Origin: Paenibacillus monticola
Lineage (GTDB): Bacteria; Bacillota; Bacilli; Paenibacillales; Paenibacillaceae
Length of the DNA: 64,000 nt
Reading direction: 5' to 3'
Assembly (NCBI RefSeq): GCF_009664975.1
Contig: NZ_WJXB01000017.1
Location: 25,475 to 89,474 of the forward strand
Below are positions 9,584 to 17,477 of the stretch, piece after piece. How positions within the stretch are numbered: position 1 is the first letter of the stretch; each line of letters opens with the position of its first letter. The translations under genes and the position numbers were made by a program. A model generated the notes under the pieces. It was not told where the DNA came from, ran no database searches, and was given only the letters and a program-made list of their open reading frames with translations.

Positions 9584-10443
9584 GATCACAGGACCATTAC
9601 CAAATCATCGAGGAGCTGCGTGACCTACACGGCGTTACACGCCTATTAGCCATTGCAGGGCTCCCTAGGGCCAGTTATTACAAGTGGCGAGCCACACGGT
9701 CACGACGGGTCGAAGTACGCACGCAGGATCATGAAATTAAAGAGCACATGGTAGCCATTCACCTGGCACATCCCTTTTTCGGATACCCCCGAATGCGGAC
9801 AGCTCTGTGGGAAGCAGGTTACCTCGTCAATCATAAAAAGGTAGGACGAATGATGAAAGAATTGTCGATCCAATCGGTGATCCGAAAGAAACGAAATCGT
9901 TCCAGCAATACTCCATCCGTGGTGTATCCGAACCGATTGAAGCGTAAGTTTCATGCCACTTCCCCTCAACAGAAGCTCGTCACCGATATTACGTATATCT
10001 CAGATGGCACCCAATTTTATTATCTGTCCGTGATTCAGGATCTCTTTAACAATGAGATTGTCGCTTGGCAAATTTCCGACCGTAACGATGTGAAACTAGT
10101 CCTGGATACAGTGGAGCAGTGGACGCGAAAAAGAGACGTCTCGGAAGCCGTACTCCATTCGGACCAAGGCTTCCAGTATACGTCTCAGGCGTACAACACA
10201 CGATTAGAGGCGTTCGGCGTTAAAGGCAGCCACTCTCGCAAAGCAACCTGCCTAGATAACGCATGCATCGAATCCTTCTTTTCGCATCTCAAAACAGAGA
10301 AGTTGTATCTTCACCAGTGTAAATCAGAAGCGGAGATCCATCAAGCCGTCGAGGATTATATCTACTTTTATAACTACCAGCGATTTCAGGCCAAACTCAA
10401 ACAGCGCGCACCGATTGAGTATCGGCACGCGCTGGCTGCATAG
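9580..10443 (+). CDS. IS3-family transposase OrfB (DDE catalytic domain)
   Basis: 287 residues, starting at TTG 9580 with AAAGGAG upstream, or made as an OrfAB fusion by frameshifting. The integrase core carries the DDE residues: VTDITYISDG (first Asp), LHSDQGFQYTS (second Asp) and the Glu of CIESFFSHLKTE. The N-terminal HTH_21-like segment HPFFGYPRMRTAL is typical. It catalyses copy-out-paste-in transposition of this element. The frame is intact to the right inverted repeat. Confidence 0.93.
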   Translation: MRSQDHYQIIEELRDLHGVTRLLAIAGLPRASYYKWRATRSRRVEVRTQDHEIKEHMVAIHLAHPFFGYPRMRTALWEAGYLVNHKKVGRMMKELSIQSVIRKKRNRSSNTPSVVYPNRLKRKFHATSPQQKLVTDITYISDGTQFYYLSVIQDLFNNEIVAWQISDRNDVKLVLDTVEQWTRKRDVSEAVLHSDQGFQYTSQAYNTRLEAFGVKGSHSRKATCLDNACIESFFSHLKTEKLYLHQCKSEAEIHQAVEDYIYFYNYQRFQAKLKQRAPIEYRHALAA

Positions 10444-10534
10444 CTTTTTTCATCTGTCTACTTGACAGGGGGATGACCAAATAATCCCTGTATCTGCCCG
10501 GTTTTTTTTGAAATATCAAGTCACTCTGACTGCT

Positions 10535-10729
10535 TTACGGTGTGAGACTCTGGATATCTTTACTCATTTTTTCATTCTGCATCTTTAATTCATTCAATTG
10601 CTTCACTAACTCTTCATTACTGGGGGAATGCGACCCCTTCGATCCATGCCCATGTGATCCGCGCATGCCGAACATCATAAATATCATCATTAACGGACAG
10701 ACAAGTATTATTAACCATGACCAATTCAT
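10535..10729 (-). CDS. small DUF2933-like membrane protein
   Basis: 64 residues from the ATG at 10729, with GAGGAGG upstream. One N-terminal membrane helix (WSWLIILVCPLMMIFMMFGM) is followed by a His/Gly/Ser-rich linker and a C-terminal amphipathic coil (EELVKQLNELKMQNEKMSKDI). The architecture resembles the small DUF2933 proteins, whose function is unknown. A 9-bp hairpin (AAGGTTCTT/AAGAACCTT, 10743-10782) precedes it. The terminator downstream of it was split by the IS3 element. Confidence 0.6.
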   Translation of the reverse strand: MNWSWLIILVCPLMMIFMMFGMRGSHGHGSKGSHSPSNEELVKQLNELKMQNEKMSKDIQSLTP

Positions 10730-10819
10730 AAGCTTCCTCCTCAAGGTTCTTCATCATAGCTTTATCATAAAGAACCTTTGTGGAGAAAATATGTGGAAGG
10801 CGGTCCGTTGTCAAATCCA

Positions 10820-12373
10820 TTACTCGTTCAGCGCCGCCAACAACTCCAAGGCTTCTTCATGCCCGGGTTCGAGGACTAAGGCTTTATGCGTATATTCCAG
10901 TGCAGCCGCTTCAGCACCAAGCTCATAGTTACAGATGGCCAGACTAAAGAGCACCGTTGATAAAGGTTCTTCCTCATTAGCACTCAATGAACGTTCCAGA
11001 AATAACCGTGCATCCTCGAACCTATCCATCTCGAACAGCAGCAGCCCACAGTCCAGCGCTAAATCGTAACTCTGCTCCATGGCATAGTGGCCGTTCCACA
11101 TCAAGTGGATGCCGCTTTGAATATCCAGCATTTCTTCGTCACTGGCATCCTGCAGCAAGTCTGAAATACGTTCAGCGCTTTGGATGAATAATTCCGCATC
11201 ATAGCGACCTAATCGCCAAAAGGCCAGAATCTGCTGTAATCCCATACTATCGAAATGCTGATCGATCCATTCCTTCATACTGAAGAAATCATCCGGCCCG
11301 AAGCGATCAATAAACCGGCGGTACGCCAGTCGGGTATTCGCATAATGCATTGGCGACTGCAGCATAAGAATACTGCCGACATTTAAGTCTTTATAGTGAT
11401 GTGTCGTGAATAGAGACAAAGCACCCTTTTGCTCAAAAACAAATTGAAGGGCATGGTAGTTCGCCGTCAGTGAGAAGCTTCCGTGATGAATAAGCTGGGG
11501 CGGTTCGGCAAACTCCCAGTTCGCCAGCCGATGATCGCCTTTATCTGCGGTGAGCAGCAGGAAACCCGATTGGGACAGCCCACTGAGCCGCTCCAAACAA
11601 GTAAGTCCCACGACAGGGAATAGAATATGTGCATCCTCCAGCTTCTCCTGATACAGCGCCATCAGATCGTGATAGGGGTAAGTTTCCTCTTCGTATGCGG
11701 TTGCCCGTACATAATGGTATTCAGGAATGACTGTTTCCAGTCTATTCTCTGGCTCCACACCTTCCGTATCATTCGGAAAATGCAGTGAAACCTCACACTC
11801 GTAGATTTTCCCTTCATCTATATAGACTAATTCCTGCGGAATGCTATCAAAGAAATAGTTGGCAATAATCAGCAAAGGCTGCTGCAGCTCTCCTGAGCGG
11901 ACGCTGATATTAGCTTCTGTCAACTTCAGCTCGGTATCATGCACAGCATCAAAACGGGCGAAATCCAGCAGCCCTTGCTCCACAAAAGGATGCAAGCCGG
12001 GATTCTGCTGCCAGCTGGTGATATTTTTGAAAGCTAAATCACTCATTACATATCGGAAAGGAGGCAGTGAAATACCGGCGTAATCCCTCAGTTCGACTAG
12101 TTTCTGGAGTACATGAAAGGCTAAGCGGCCTGCTCCCGCCCCCAGCTCAAGAATCGTAACCGGTTCTGAAGTATGGCCTAACCCGGCCCGATCCTGCAGA
12201 AATCCGAAGATCATCTCCGCATAGGCCGTTGCGATCATGGGATTACTCGTTATATATTGCGGAACCTGATCATTCTCCCAAGCCTTCATTCCCTGTTCTT
12301 CAAAATAAGTACGCTGCAGCTCCCAAATCGGCGCTTCACTGAAGCGGTACCGCTGTTGTTCATTTCTTGTCAT
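10820..12373 (-). CDS. SAM-dependent methyltransferase-like protein with C-terminal TPR segment
   Basis: 517 residues. The N-terminal half contains ILELGAGAGRLAFHVL, a class I SAM-binding motif, and IIANYFFDSIPQELVYI, which resembles the MidA/NDUFAF7-type methyltransferase fold. The last 100 or so residues contain TPR-like helices (LFSLAICNYELGAEAAALEYTHKALVLEPGHEEALELLAALN). The substrate is unknown. The ribosome binding site is weak. It is divergent from the oxalate decarboxylase-like gene, with no sign of shared function. Confidence 0.65.
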   Translation of the reverse strand: MTRNEQQRYRFSEAPIWELQRTYFEEQGMKAWENDQVPQYITSNPMIATAYAEMIFGFLQDRAGLGHTSEPVTILELGAGAGRLAFHVLQKLVELRDYAGISLPPFRYVMSDLAFKNITSWQQNPGLHPFVEQGLLDFARFDAVHDTELKLTEANISVRSGELQQPLLIIANYFFDSIPQELVYIDEGKIYECEVSLHFPNDTEGVEPENRLETVIPEYHYVRATAYEEETYPYHDLMALYQEKLEDAHILFPVVGLTCLERLSGLSQSGFLLLTADKGDHRLANWEFAEPPQLIHHGSFSLTANYHALQFVFEQKGALSLFTTHHYKDLNVGSILMLQSPMHYANTRLAYRRFIDRFGPDDFFSMKEWIDQHFDSMGLQQILAFWRLGRYDAELFIQSAERISDLLQDASDEEMLDIQSGIHLMWNGHYAMEQSYDLALDCGLLLFEMDRFEDARLFLERSLSANEEEPLSTVLFSLAICNYELGAEAAALEYTHKALVLEPGHEEALELLAALNE

Positions 12374-12519
12374 TTACGCTAAACCCGCTCTCTCTTGTAT
12401 CTGTTAGTATCTGTTATGTTGCTCCCTTATCATAAAAAAAAGCAGTCCGCATATATTCTCATTGGGTTAATTGCTATTAAGTATTAAGAATTAAGTATAT
12501 CTAGAAGGAGGCTCAACCC

Positions 12520-13677
12520 ATGGATTCTATTCCTCAACCCATTAGAAGCGATGGTACTGGTGCACTAGACAGAGGTCCCCGTGATGTTATGCGGGATCGG
12601 GAGAACCCGGATATGTTCGTCCCTCCGGTTACTGATTCCGGCCTAATTCCAAATCTCAAATTTTCATTCTCTGATACCCACATGCAGCTGAATCACGGTG
12701 GCTGGTCACGCGAAGTGACCGTCCGGGAACTGCCTATCGCTACGACCCTTGCCGCCGTCAATATGAGCCTTACCCCTGGCGGAGTACGTGAACTCCATTG
12801 GCATCAGCAGGCAGAATGGTCCTATATGCTGTTAGGCCGAGCCCGCATTACCGCCATGGATCAGAATGGCCGCAACTTCATAGCTGATGTGAGTCCAGGA
12901 GACCTCTGGTATTTCCCGCCTGGCATCCCCCATTCTATACAAGGACTGGAGGAAGGCTGCGAATTTCTGCTCGTCTTCGATGACGGGAAATTCTCCGATC
13001 TCAACACACTATCGATTTCCGATTGGTTTGCCCATACCCCGAAGGAAGTGCTATCCGCTAACTTCGGAGTCCCTGCTGCTGCCTTTGATAACATCCCAAA
13101 TACCCAAGTCTACATCTATCAAGATCATGTACCCGGCTCCTTGCAGAGTCAAGCGGTACAATCACCCTATGGCGGGGTCCCGCAAAGCTTTAAACATCAA
13201 TTGTTAGCCCAGCCCCCATTGAAGACTCCTGGCGGAAGTGTAAGAATCGTAGATTCCTCAAACTTCCCAATCTCCAAGACGATCGCTGCCGCTCTGGTAG
13301 AAATTGAGCCTGGGGCGATGAGGGAGCTGCACTGGCATCCTAACAATGATGAATGGCAATATTATCTAACCGGTGAAGGACGTATGACCGTATTCGCCGG
13401 AAATGGCGCAGCACGCACCTTTAATTACAGAGCCGGCGATGTGGGGTATGTACCCTTTGCTTTTGGACACTATATTCAGAATACAGGCACAGACACCTTA
13501 TGGTTCCTTGAAATGTTCAAAAGCGACCGCTTCGAGGATGTCTCACTCAACCAGTGGATGGCGCTGACGCCACCTGAATTAGTGGAGAGTAATCTGCATG
13601 TGGGACCCGAGGTCATGAATGCGTTACGCAAGGTGAAATGGCCTGTCGTGAAGTATCCAGGACATCCATCCAAATGA
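12520..13677 (+). CDS. oxalate decarboxylase-like bicupin
   Basis: 385 residues, the usual OxdC length, with AGAAGGAGG upstream. Two cupin domains each carry a Mn ligand set: domain 1 R90, H93, H95, E99, H138; domain 2 H271, H273, E278, H317, with E331 as the second-site general acid. OxdC converts oxalate to formate and CO2 at the domain-1 site, using a mobile lid that reads SENST in Bacillus subtilis. Here the lid position (159-163) reads SDLNT, so the lid Glu is Asp. Decarboxylase is the default call; oxidase-like chemistry is possible. No signal peptide is seen. Confidence 0.85.
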   Translation: MDSIPQPIRSDGTGALDRGPRDVMRDRENPDMFVPPVTDSGLIPNLKFSFSDTHMQLNHGGWSREVTVRELPIATTLAAVNMSLTPGGVRELHWHQQAEWSYMLLGRARITAMDQNGRNFIADVSPGDLWYFPPGIPHSIQGLEEGCEFLLVFDDGKFSDLNTLSISDWFAHTPKEVLSANFGVPAAAFDNIPNTQVYIYQDHVPGSLQSQAVQSPYGGVPQSFKHQLLAQPPLKTPGGSVRIVDSSNFPISKTIAAALVEIEPGAMRELHWHPNNDEWQYYLTGEGRMTVFAGNGAARTFNYRAGDVGYVPFAFGHYIQNTGTDTLWFLEMFKSDRFEDVSLNQWMALTPPELVESNLHVGPEVMNALRKVKWPVVKYPGHPSK

Positions 13678-13695
13678 TTCAACTCCAGGACGACC

Positions 13696-15030
13696 TCACT
13701 GCTTCTCTTGATCTGCCGCTTTTCTCTTGCGCAGACTGTGAACAGAAGCAATTGTCGTGCCTTCAGGAATAGACAGCAAATGACTTTTGGATATGCCAAT
13801 CAGCTGTGACGTGTAGATTCCGCTATGACCGGAGAATAAATAACTGACCAAGCAGGCAATGAACATATAAATAGCACCCGTCGAACCAAACAGCTCAATT
13901 CCCATTAGAAAACAGGCGATTGGAGTATTGGTGGCTCCGCAAAATACGGCAATGAAGCCAAGCGAAGCTAAAAAGGGGCCATAGACATGCAGTACACCAG
14001 CCAGCGCATTCCCTAAAGTGGCCCCAATCGCAAACAAAGGTGTAACCTCTCCGCCTTGAAAACCGGTTCCCAAGGTGAAGGAGGTAAAGATCAGCTTCCA
14101 TAGGAAGGCGAACGGAGAAACATCGGTTTGAAAAGAATCCTGAATCAGCGGAATCCCTAGTCCGAGATAGTCCCGGGAGCCTACGATAAATACTAGGGCG
14201 ATAATAATAAAGCCGCCTATGGCGCTTTTTAACATGGGATTCTTAAACAGGGCTGTAAAGGTCCGCTTCAGAAAATGCGTCAGTTCACTGAATAGAATAC
14301 TCACCAAGCCAAACAAGATAGAGGCTATTACGACCTTAAGCAAAACCGTAAAACTCATCGCGGGAACTTCACCAACTAGGTAATGGATATGATGAACACC
14401 CCAGAAACGGGTAGTGACCTGATCCCCGACAAAGCTGGCAACAAAGCAAGGCAGGAGAGCCTTATGACTAATTAAACCGATGGCAATCACTTCAAGACCA
14501 AAGAGGGTTCCGGCGAGCGGGGTCCCAAATATAGAGCCGAAACCGCCGCTTATTCCGCACATTAACAAGATTTTACGGTCCATAGGGTTGATTCTAATCA
14601 AGCGGCCAAACCACTCCGCGAGACTCCCTCCCATTTGCACAGCCGTTCCCTCTCTACCCGCTGACCCTCCGAACAAGTGTGTAATCAGCGTTCCTATTAG
14701 GACCAAAGGAGCCATGCGTAAAGGTATAGTTTCGTTACCTTCCCCAATTTGCTCCAGGATGAGGTTATTGCCTTTGGAGCTATTTTTCCCGAAGCGCATG
14801 TACAAATAACTGACTAATGCTCCCCCGAGCGGCAGCAAGTACAGCAGCCAGGAATGAGTTACCCGCAGGTCACTGACGTAATCCAGGCTTTTCAGGAAAA
14901 AGGCCGAGGCCGTGCCGCTTAATATCCCCACAATTCCACCTAATACAATCCATTTCACAAAAGTGCTCCACAGCGCCAGCTGACTTCGCCCCTCAGCGAA
15001 TTTGATCCATCGTCTCTCCCAGTTCCTCAT
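13696..15030 (-). CDS. CLC-F type fluoride/proton antiporter
   Basis: 444 residues with 10 or more membrane helices of the CLC family. The usual chloride motif GSGIP is replaced by GNNLI (87-91), the gating Glu lies in GREGT (125-129) instead of GREGP, and GGEVTP stands at the GxFxP position. These changes mark the fluoride-selective CLC-F clade, which exports toxic F- in exchange for H+. A fluoride riboswitch in its leader supports this strongly. AGGAG precedes the start. It converges on the bicupin gene with an 18-nt gap. Confidence 0.92.
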   Translation of the reverse strand: MRNWERRWIKFAEGRSQLALWSTFVKWIVLGGIVGILSGTASAFFLKSLDYVSDLRVTHSWLLYLLPLGGALVSYLYMRFGKNSSKGNNLILEQIGEGNETIPLRMAPLVLIGTLITHLFGGSAGREGTAVQMGGSLAEWFGRLIRINPMDRKILLMCGISGGFGSIFGTPLAGTLFGLEVIAIGLISHKALLPCFVASFVGDQVTTRFWGVHHIHYLVGEVPAMSFTVLLKVVIASILFGLVSILFSELTHFLKRTFTALFKNPMLKSAIGGFIIIALVFIVGSRDYLGLGIPLIQDSFQTDVSPFAFLWKLIFTSFTLGTGFQGGEVTPLFAIGATLGNALAGVLHVYGPFLASLGFIAVFCGATNTPIACFLMGIELFGSTGAIYMFIACLVSYLFSGHSGIYTSQLIGISKSHLLSIPEGTTIASVHSLRKRKAADQEKQ

Positions 15031-15069
15031 CGAATTTAGCTCCTATAATTAGTATAAGTCATGAACACA

Positions 15070-15155
15070 AAACAGACTCCTACCAGCATCATTCTCACTG
15101 GTAGGAGTCATTAGTCTTTAGAAAGACGGTTATGGCGAACTCCATCGCCAAATTG
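15070..15155 (-). promoter_or_regulatory. fluoride riboswitch (crcB motif) with terminator
   Basis: On the minus strand, GGCGATGG (15149-15142), GTTCGCC, ATAACCG and later TAATGACTCCTACC match the fluoride aptamer, including the pseudoknot pieces. The distal GACTCCTACC can instead pair with GGTAGGAGTC downstream, followed by TGTTTT, forming a terminator. Fluoride binding should hold the aptamer and let transcription reach the CLC-F gene about 40 nt downstream. Confidence 0.93.
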
Positions 15156-15240
15156 CTCTAAATCCATATTAGATAAGAACGGGGTAAAAGTCAATATTCC
15201 CAACCTTAGGTAACTGTTTAAAAGTCGATTTCTTTTATAA

Positions 15241-16812
15241 TCAGACAGCGCCAATCGACGGCCATTCCAGTTCAAAGCCGTTGTTGCGCAGGCGGGTCTG
15301 GAAACTCACCAGCATTTCTGGTGAATTTCTCACATCGCGGGGCCTTACGTTGTTCTCAATGCAGTAGGCTGCCAGCATGCCAGCAGCCTCCCCAATATTC
15401 CATTCTACCGGGTGAAGACGATAGCAGCCATTGGTAATGTGGGTCGTGCCAATGTTTTTGGCGGCTGGAATTAAGTTATTTACCCTAATAGGTATCAGTG
15501 CGCCCAGTGGTATCTGGAACGGCAGCGAGGGGATATCTATAAATGTCCGCAGCGCCGTGCTGGGATGCAGGTCGATCCGGTAGCTGCCGATGCCTACCGT
15601 ATCTGCAAACTTCTCCGCTTTGCCATCCGGGTGATTCACCGGGCTGAGATGCTGCTCTAATACCGTAAATTCTGCGCGAATACGGCGTCCTTCACGAATA
15701 TAAGGGGCCTGGGCCAGGCCATGCGGCGCACCCGTAACATCAGGTCGCGGGCGCAATCCGGGATAACCGATGCCTCCATCCGCACGGGGGGCTTCCCTCT
15801 GCATCCAATACAGAAGAGAAAGACTAAGCTGCTTGGCACTTTCCAGATGTCGGTTCCTTTCTTCGGGAGAAACATCGATAATAGGTCCCAGCCAATAGTC
15901 ATTTTGTGGCCAGTTGACCACACTGATATCCGTCTCATAAGTTCCCGGCTGAAAGTTGCTCCGGTCAGCCAGTCGGCGATACGTGAACAGGGGATTTGCT
16001 CCTTCTCCCGGCATAAGTACATAAGTGATAGGTGCCAGCGTTGCCGGTGAAGGAACCGTCCAACTGAGCTGCGGAGCCGGCCAGAAATTGGCCTGATAGT
16101 TCTTCCAGAACTCATATTCCTGCGGTTTGGCGATCGTGTAATCTTCCCCTTCGGCATAGTCGAGCGCCAGACAATGCGTAAACGCCTGGATATCTTTGGA
16201 GTCTGCCTGACCTGCGAGCGCATGAGCCTCTCCTGTCTCGGTGGCTGACTCTGCACCGGTCACATATTCCACGCCTGCCAGTGGCAGCAAATCTCCCTCT
16301 TCTGTCGCATCGAGAAAGTATCGGCCTGTCAAAACCAGATGATCCCCTTCACGACCGCATATGGTCACGGATATGACATCATCTCCATCGGTCTCAGCTT
16401 TCACTGGCTTATATCCGGTCCAAATCTGCACTCGCCCGCTGTGCACATAAGGAGCCAGCATATCCCTGAGTACAGCAAGCGCAGTGCGCGGCTCGTGGGA
16501 CAGTCTGCTGACCCAGGCATTTCCAGGATTAAAGGCGACACGGGCACGAGCCTGCTCCGTCAGCGGGAAGAACCTGTGATAATAGTGACGCACCGCATTT
16601 CGATAGGTCCGGTAGCTTGCCGTACACCCAAATTGCTCGATCCACCGGGGCTCATCCGGCGGTACCACCTGACTGGTCAATTGTCCGCCAATCCAGTCAT
16701 AGGCTTCGGTCATGACAACTGACTGCCCTGATCTTGCAGCGCCCAGTGCCGCCGCACAGCCGCCAGTTCCCCCTCCGATAATAACAACGTCCGCTTGAAT
16801 ATGTTTCATCAT
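15241..16812 (-). CDS. FAD-dependent oxidoreductase
   Basis: 523 residues from the ATG at 16812, 7 nt after AAGGAG; an upstream ATG overlaps that site. The N-terminal dinucleotide fold ADVVIIGGGTGGCAAALGAA is followed by WIGGQLT, and a C-terminal GEAAGMLAAYCIENN closes the FAD fold, as in the FAD_oxidored family. No signal peptide or partner domain is seen and the substrate is unknown. A terminator separates it from the peptide operon upstream, so it is probably transcribed alone. Confidence 0.75.
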   Translation of the reverse strand: MMKHIQADVVIIGGGTGGCAAALGAARSGQSVVMTEAYDWIGGQLTSQVVPPDEPRWIEQFGCTASYRTYRNAVRHYYHRFFPLTEQARARVAFNPGNAWVSRLSHEPRTALAVLRDMLAPYVHSGRVQIWTGYKPVKAETDGDDVISVTICGREGDHLVLTGRYFLDATEEGDLLPLAGVEYVTGAESATETGEAHALAGQADSKDIQAFTHCLALDYAEGEDYTIAKPQEYEFWKNYQANFWPAPQLSWTVPSPATLAPITYVLMPGEGANPLFTYRRLADRSNFQPGTYETDISVVNWPQNDYWLGPIIDVSPEERNRHLESAKQLSLSLLYWMQREAPRADGGIGYPGLRPRPDVTGAPHGLAQAPYIREGRRIRAEFTVLEQHLSPVNHPDGKAEKFADTVGIGSYRIDLHPSTALRTFIDIPSLPFQIPLGALIPIRVNNLIPAAKNIGTTHITNGCYRLHPVEWNIGEAAGMLAAYCIENNVRPRDVRNSPEMLVSFQTRLRNNGFELEWPSIGAV

Positions 16813-16962
16813 TTGACTCTCCTTCATGTCCAGATAAGGGCTCTCCCCTTTAATAATATGTAAATCATTACTATATTAAACAACATTTATATATACCCAT
16901 AATAATCCATTTCAAACAATCAACCTCTTTTCCCCTGAACAACAATCACTTCACTACCAACA

Positions 16963-16996
16963 CAAAAAACCAGAACCGCAACTAGCGATTCTGGCT
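16963..16996 (-). terminator. rho-independent terminator of the peptide operon
   Basis: On the minus strand CCAGAATCGC, loop TAGTT, GCGGTTCTGG, then TTTTTT. It lies just after the stop at 17012 and closes the long operon that begins at 28951. Confidence 0.9.
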
Positions 16997-17011
16997 TCAG
17001 TTATTTCAGTC

Positions 17012-17476
17012 TTACTTAGCAAGCTCTTCACTCTTATTCTGCAGAGTAACTCTTACCTTGCCATTCTCTGTCACAGTTCCCTTTTCAATCACATTCCATT
17101 GTCTATGAATCAGCGTCTGTAGAGTAGCAATCTCTTCCCCACTCAGGGCAAGCTGCTGAAGGCTCAGGCCCTCTTGCACGTAATCCCGATTCTCTATCCT
17201 ATGAAACCGGAAACGCAGCAGCTTCTTCAAGCCATTGGTATGCAGAAATCCAAACTCATACCCATTCCGGACGACAAGACTCCAATCGATATGTAGCTCC
17301 TCAGCCAGTTCGGCACGGTCCGTGATATCCATCGCAGGTTCGGCGATATGGTCCAGCAAAGCGGAGAAATCCTTGTTCTGAATACTAGCGATGACGACTT
17401 CATCCGGCTCACCACTGGTCCGCAAGTTCTCAAATAATAAAGCTAGTGGCAGCGGCAATTGTATACGGATTGTCAT
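17012..17476 (-). CDS. hypothetical protein, last gene of peptide operon
   Basis: 154 residues from the ATG at 17476, which follows GGAGGTGA and begins directly after the stop of the S9 peptidase gene. No domain is recognised. The sequence is soluble, with acidic helices and no signal peptide (starts MTIRIQLPLPLALLFENL). Translational coupling to the peptidase and the terminator right after it make it the distal member of the operon. A role with the peptidase is only inferred from position. Confidence 0.65.
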   Translation of the reverse strand: MTIRIQLPLPLALLFENLRTSGEPDEVVIASIQNKDFSALLDHIAEPAMDITDRAELAEELHIDWSLVVRNGYEFGFLHTNGLKKLLRFRFHRIENRDYVQEGLSLQQLALSGEEIATLQTLIHRQWNVIEKGTVTENGKVRVTLQNKSEELAK

Positions 17477-17477
17477 G

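Larger units (their letters stand above)
9184..10479 (+). mobile_element. complete IS3-family (IS150-like) insertion sequence
   Basis: A 1296-bp element carrying orfA and orfB. The ends are imperfect inverted repeats: left TGGT..ATCCCC..TCAAGTAGACA from 9184, right the complement ending ..GGGGGATGACCA at 10479. Flanking triplets AAT (9181-9183 and 10480-10482) are a 3-bp target duplication, as expected for IS3. A slippery A AAA AAG at 9544-9550 lies in the orfA frame, and a -1 slip there enters the orfB frame with no stop, so a fused OrfAB transposase can be made. Both frames are intact, so the copy may be active. It sits between the two arms of a terminator stem. Confidence 0.93.

Noticed and set aside
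15657..16256. 199-codon minus-strand frame inside the FAD oxidoreductase
   Set aside because: It is a shadow of the larger gene, which has clear FAD motifs; the alternative has no start site or recognisable domain.
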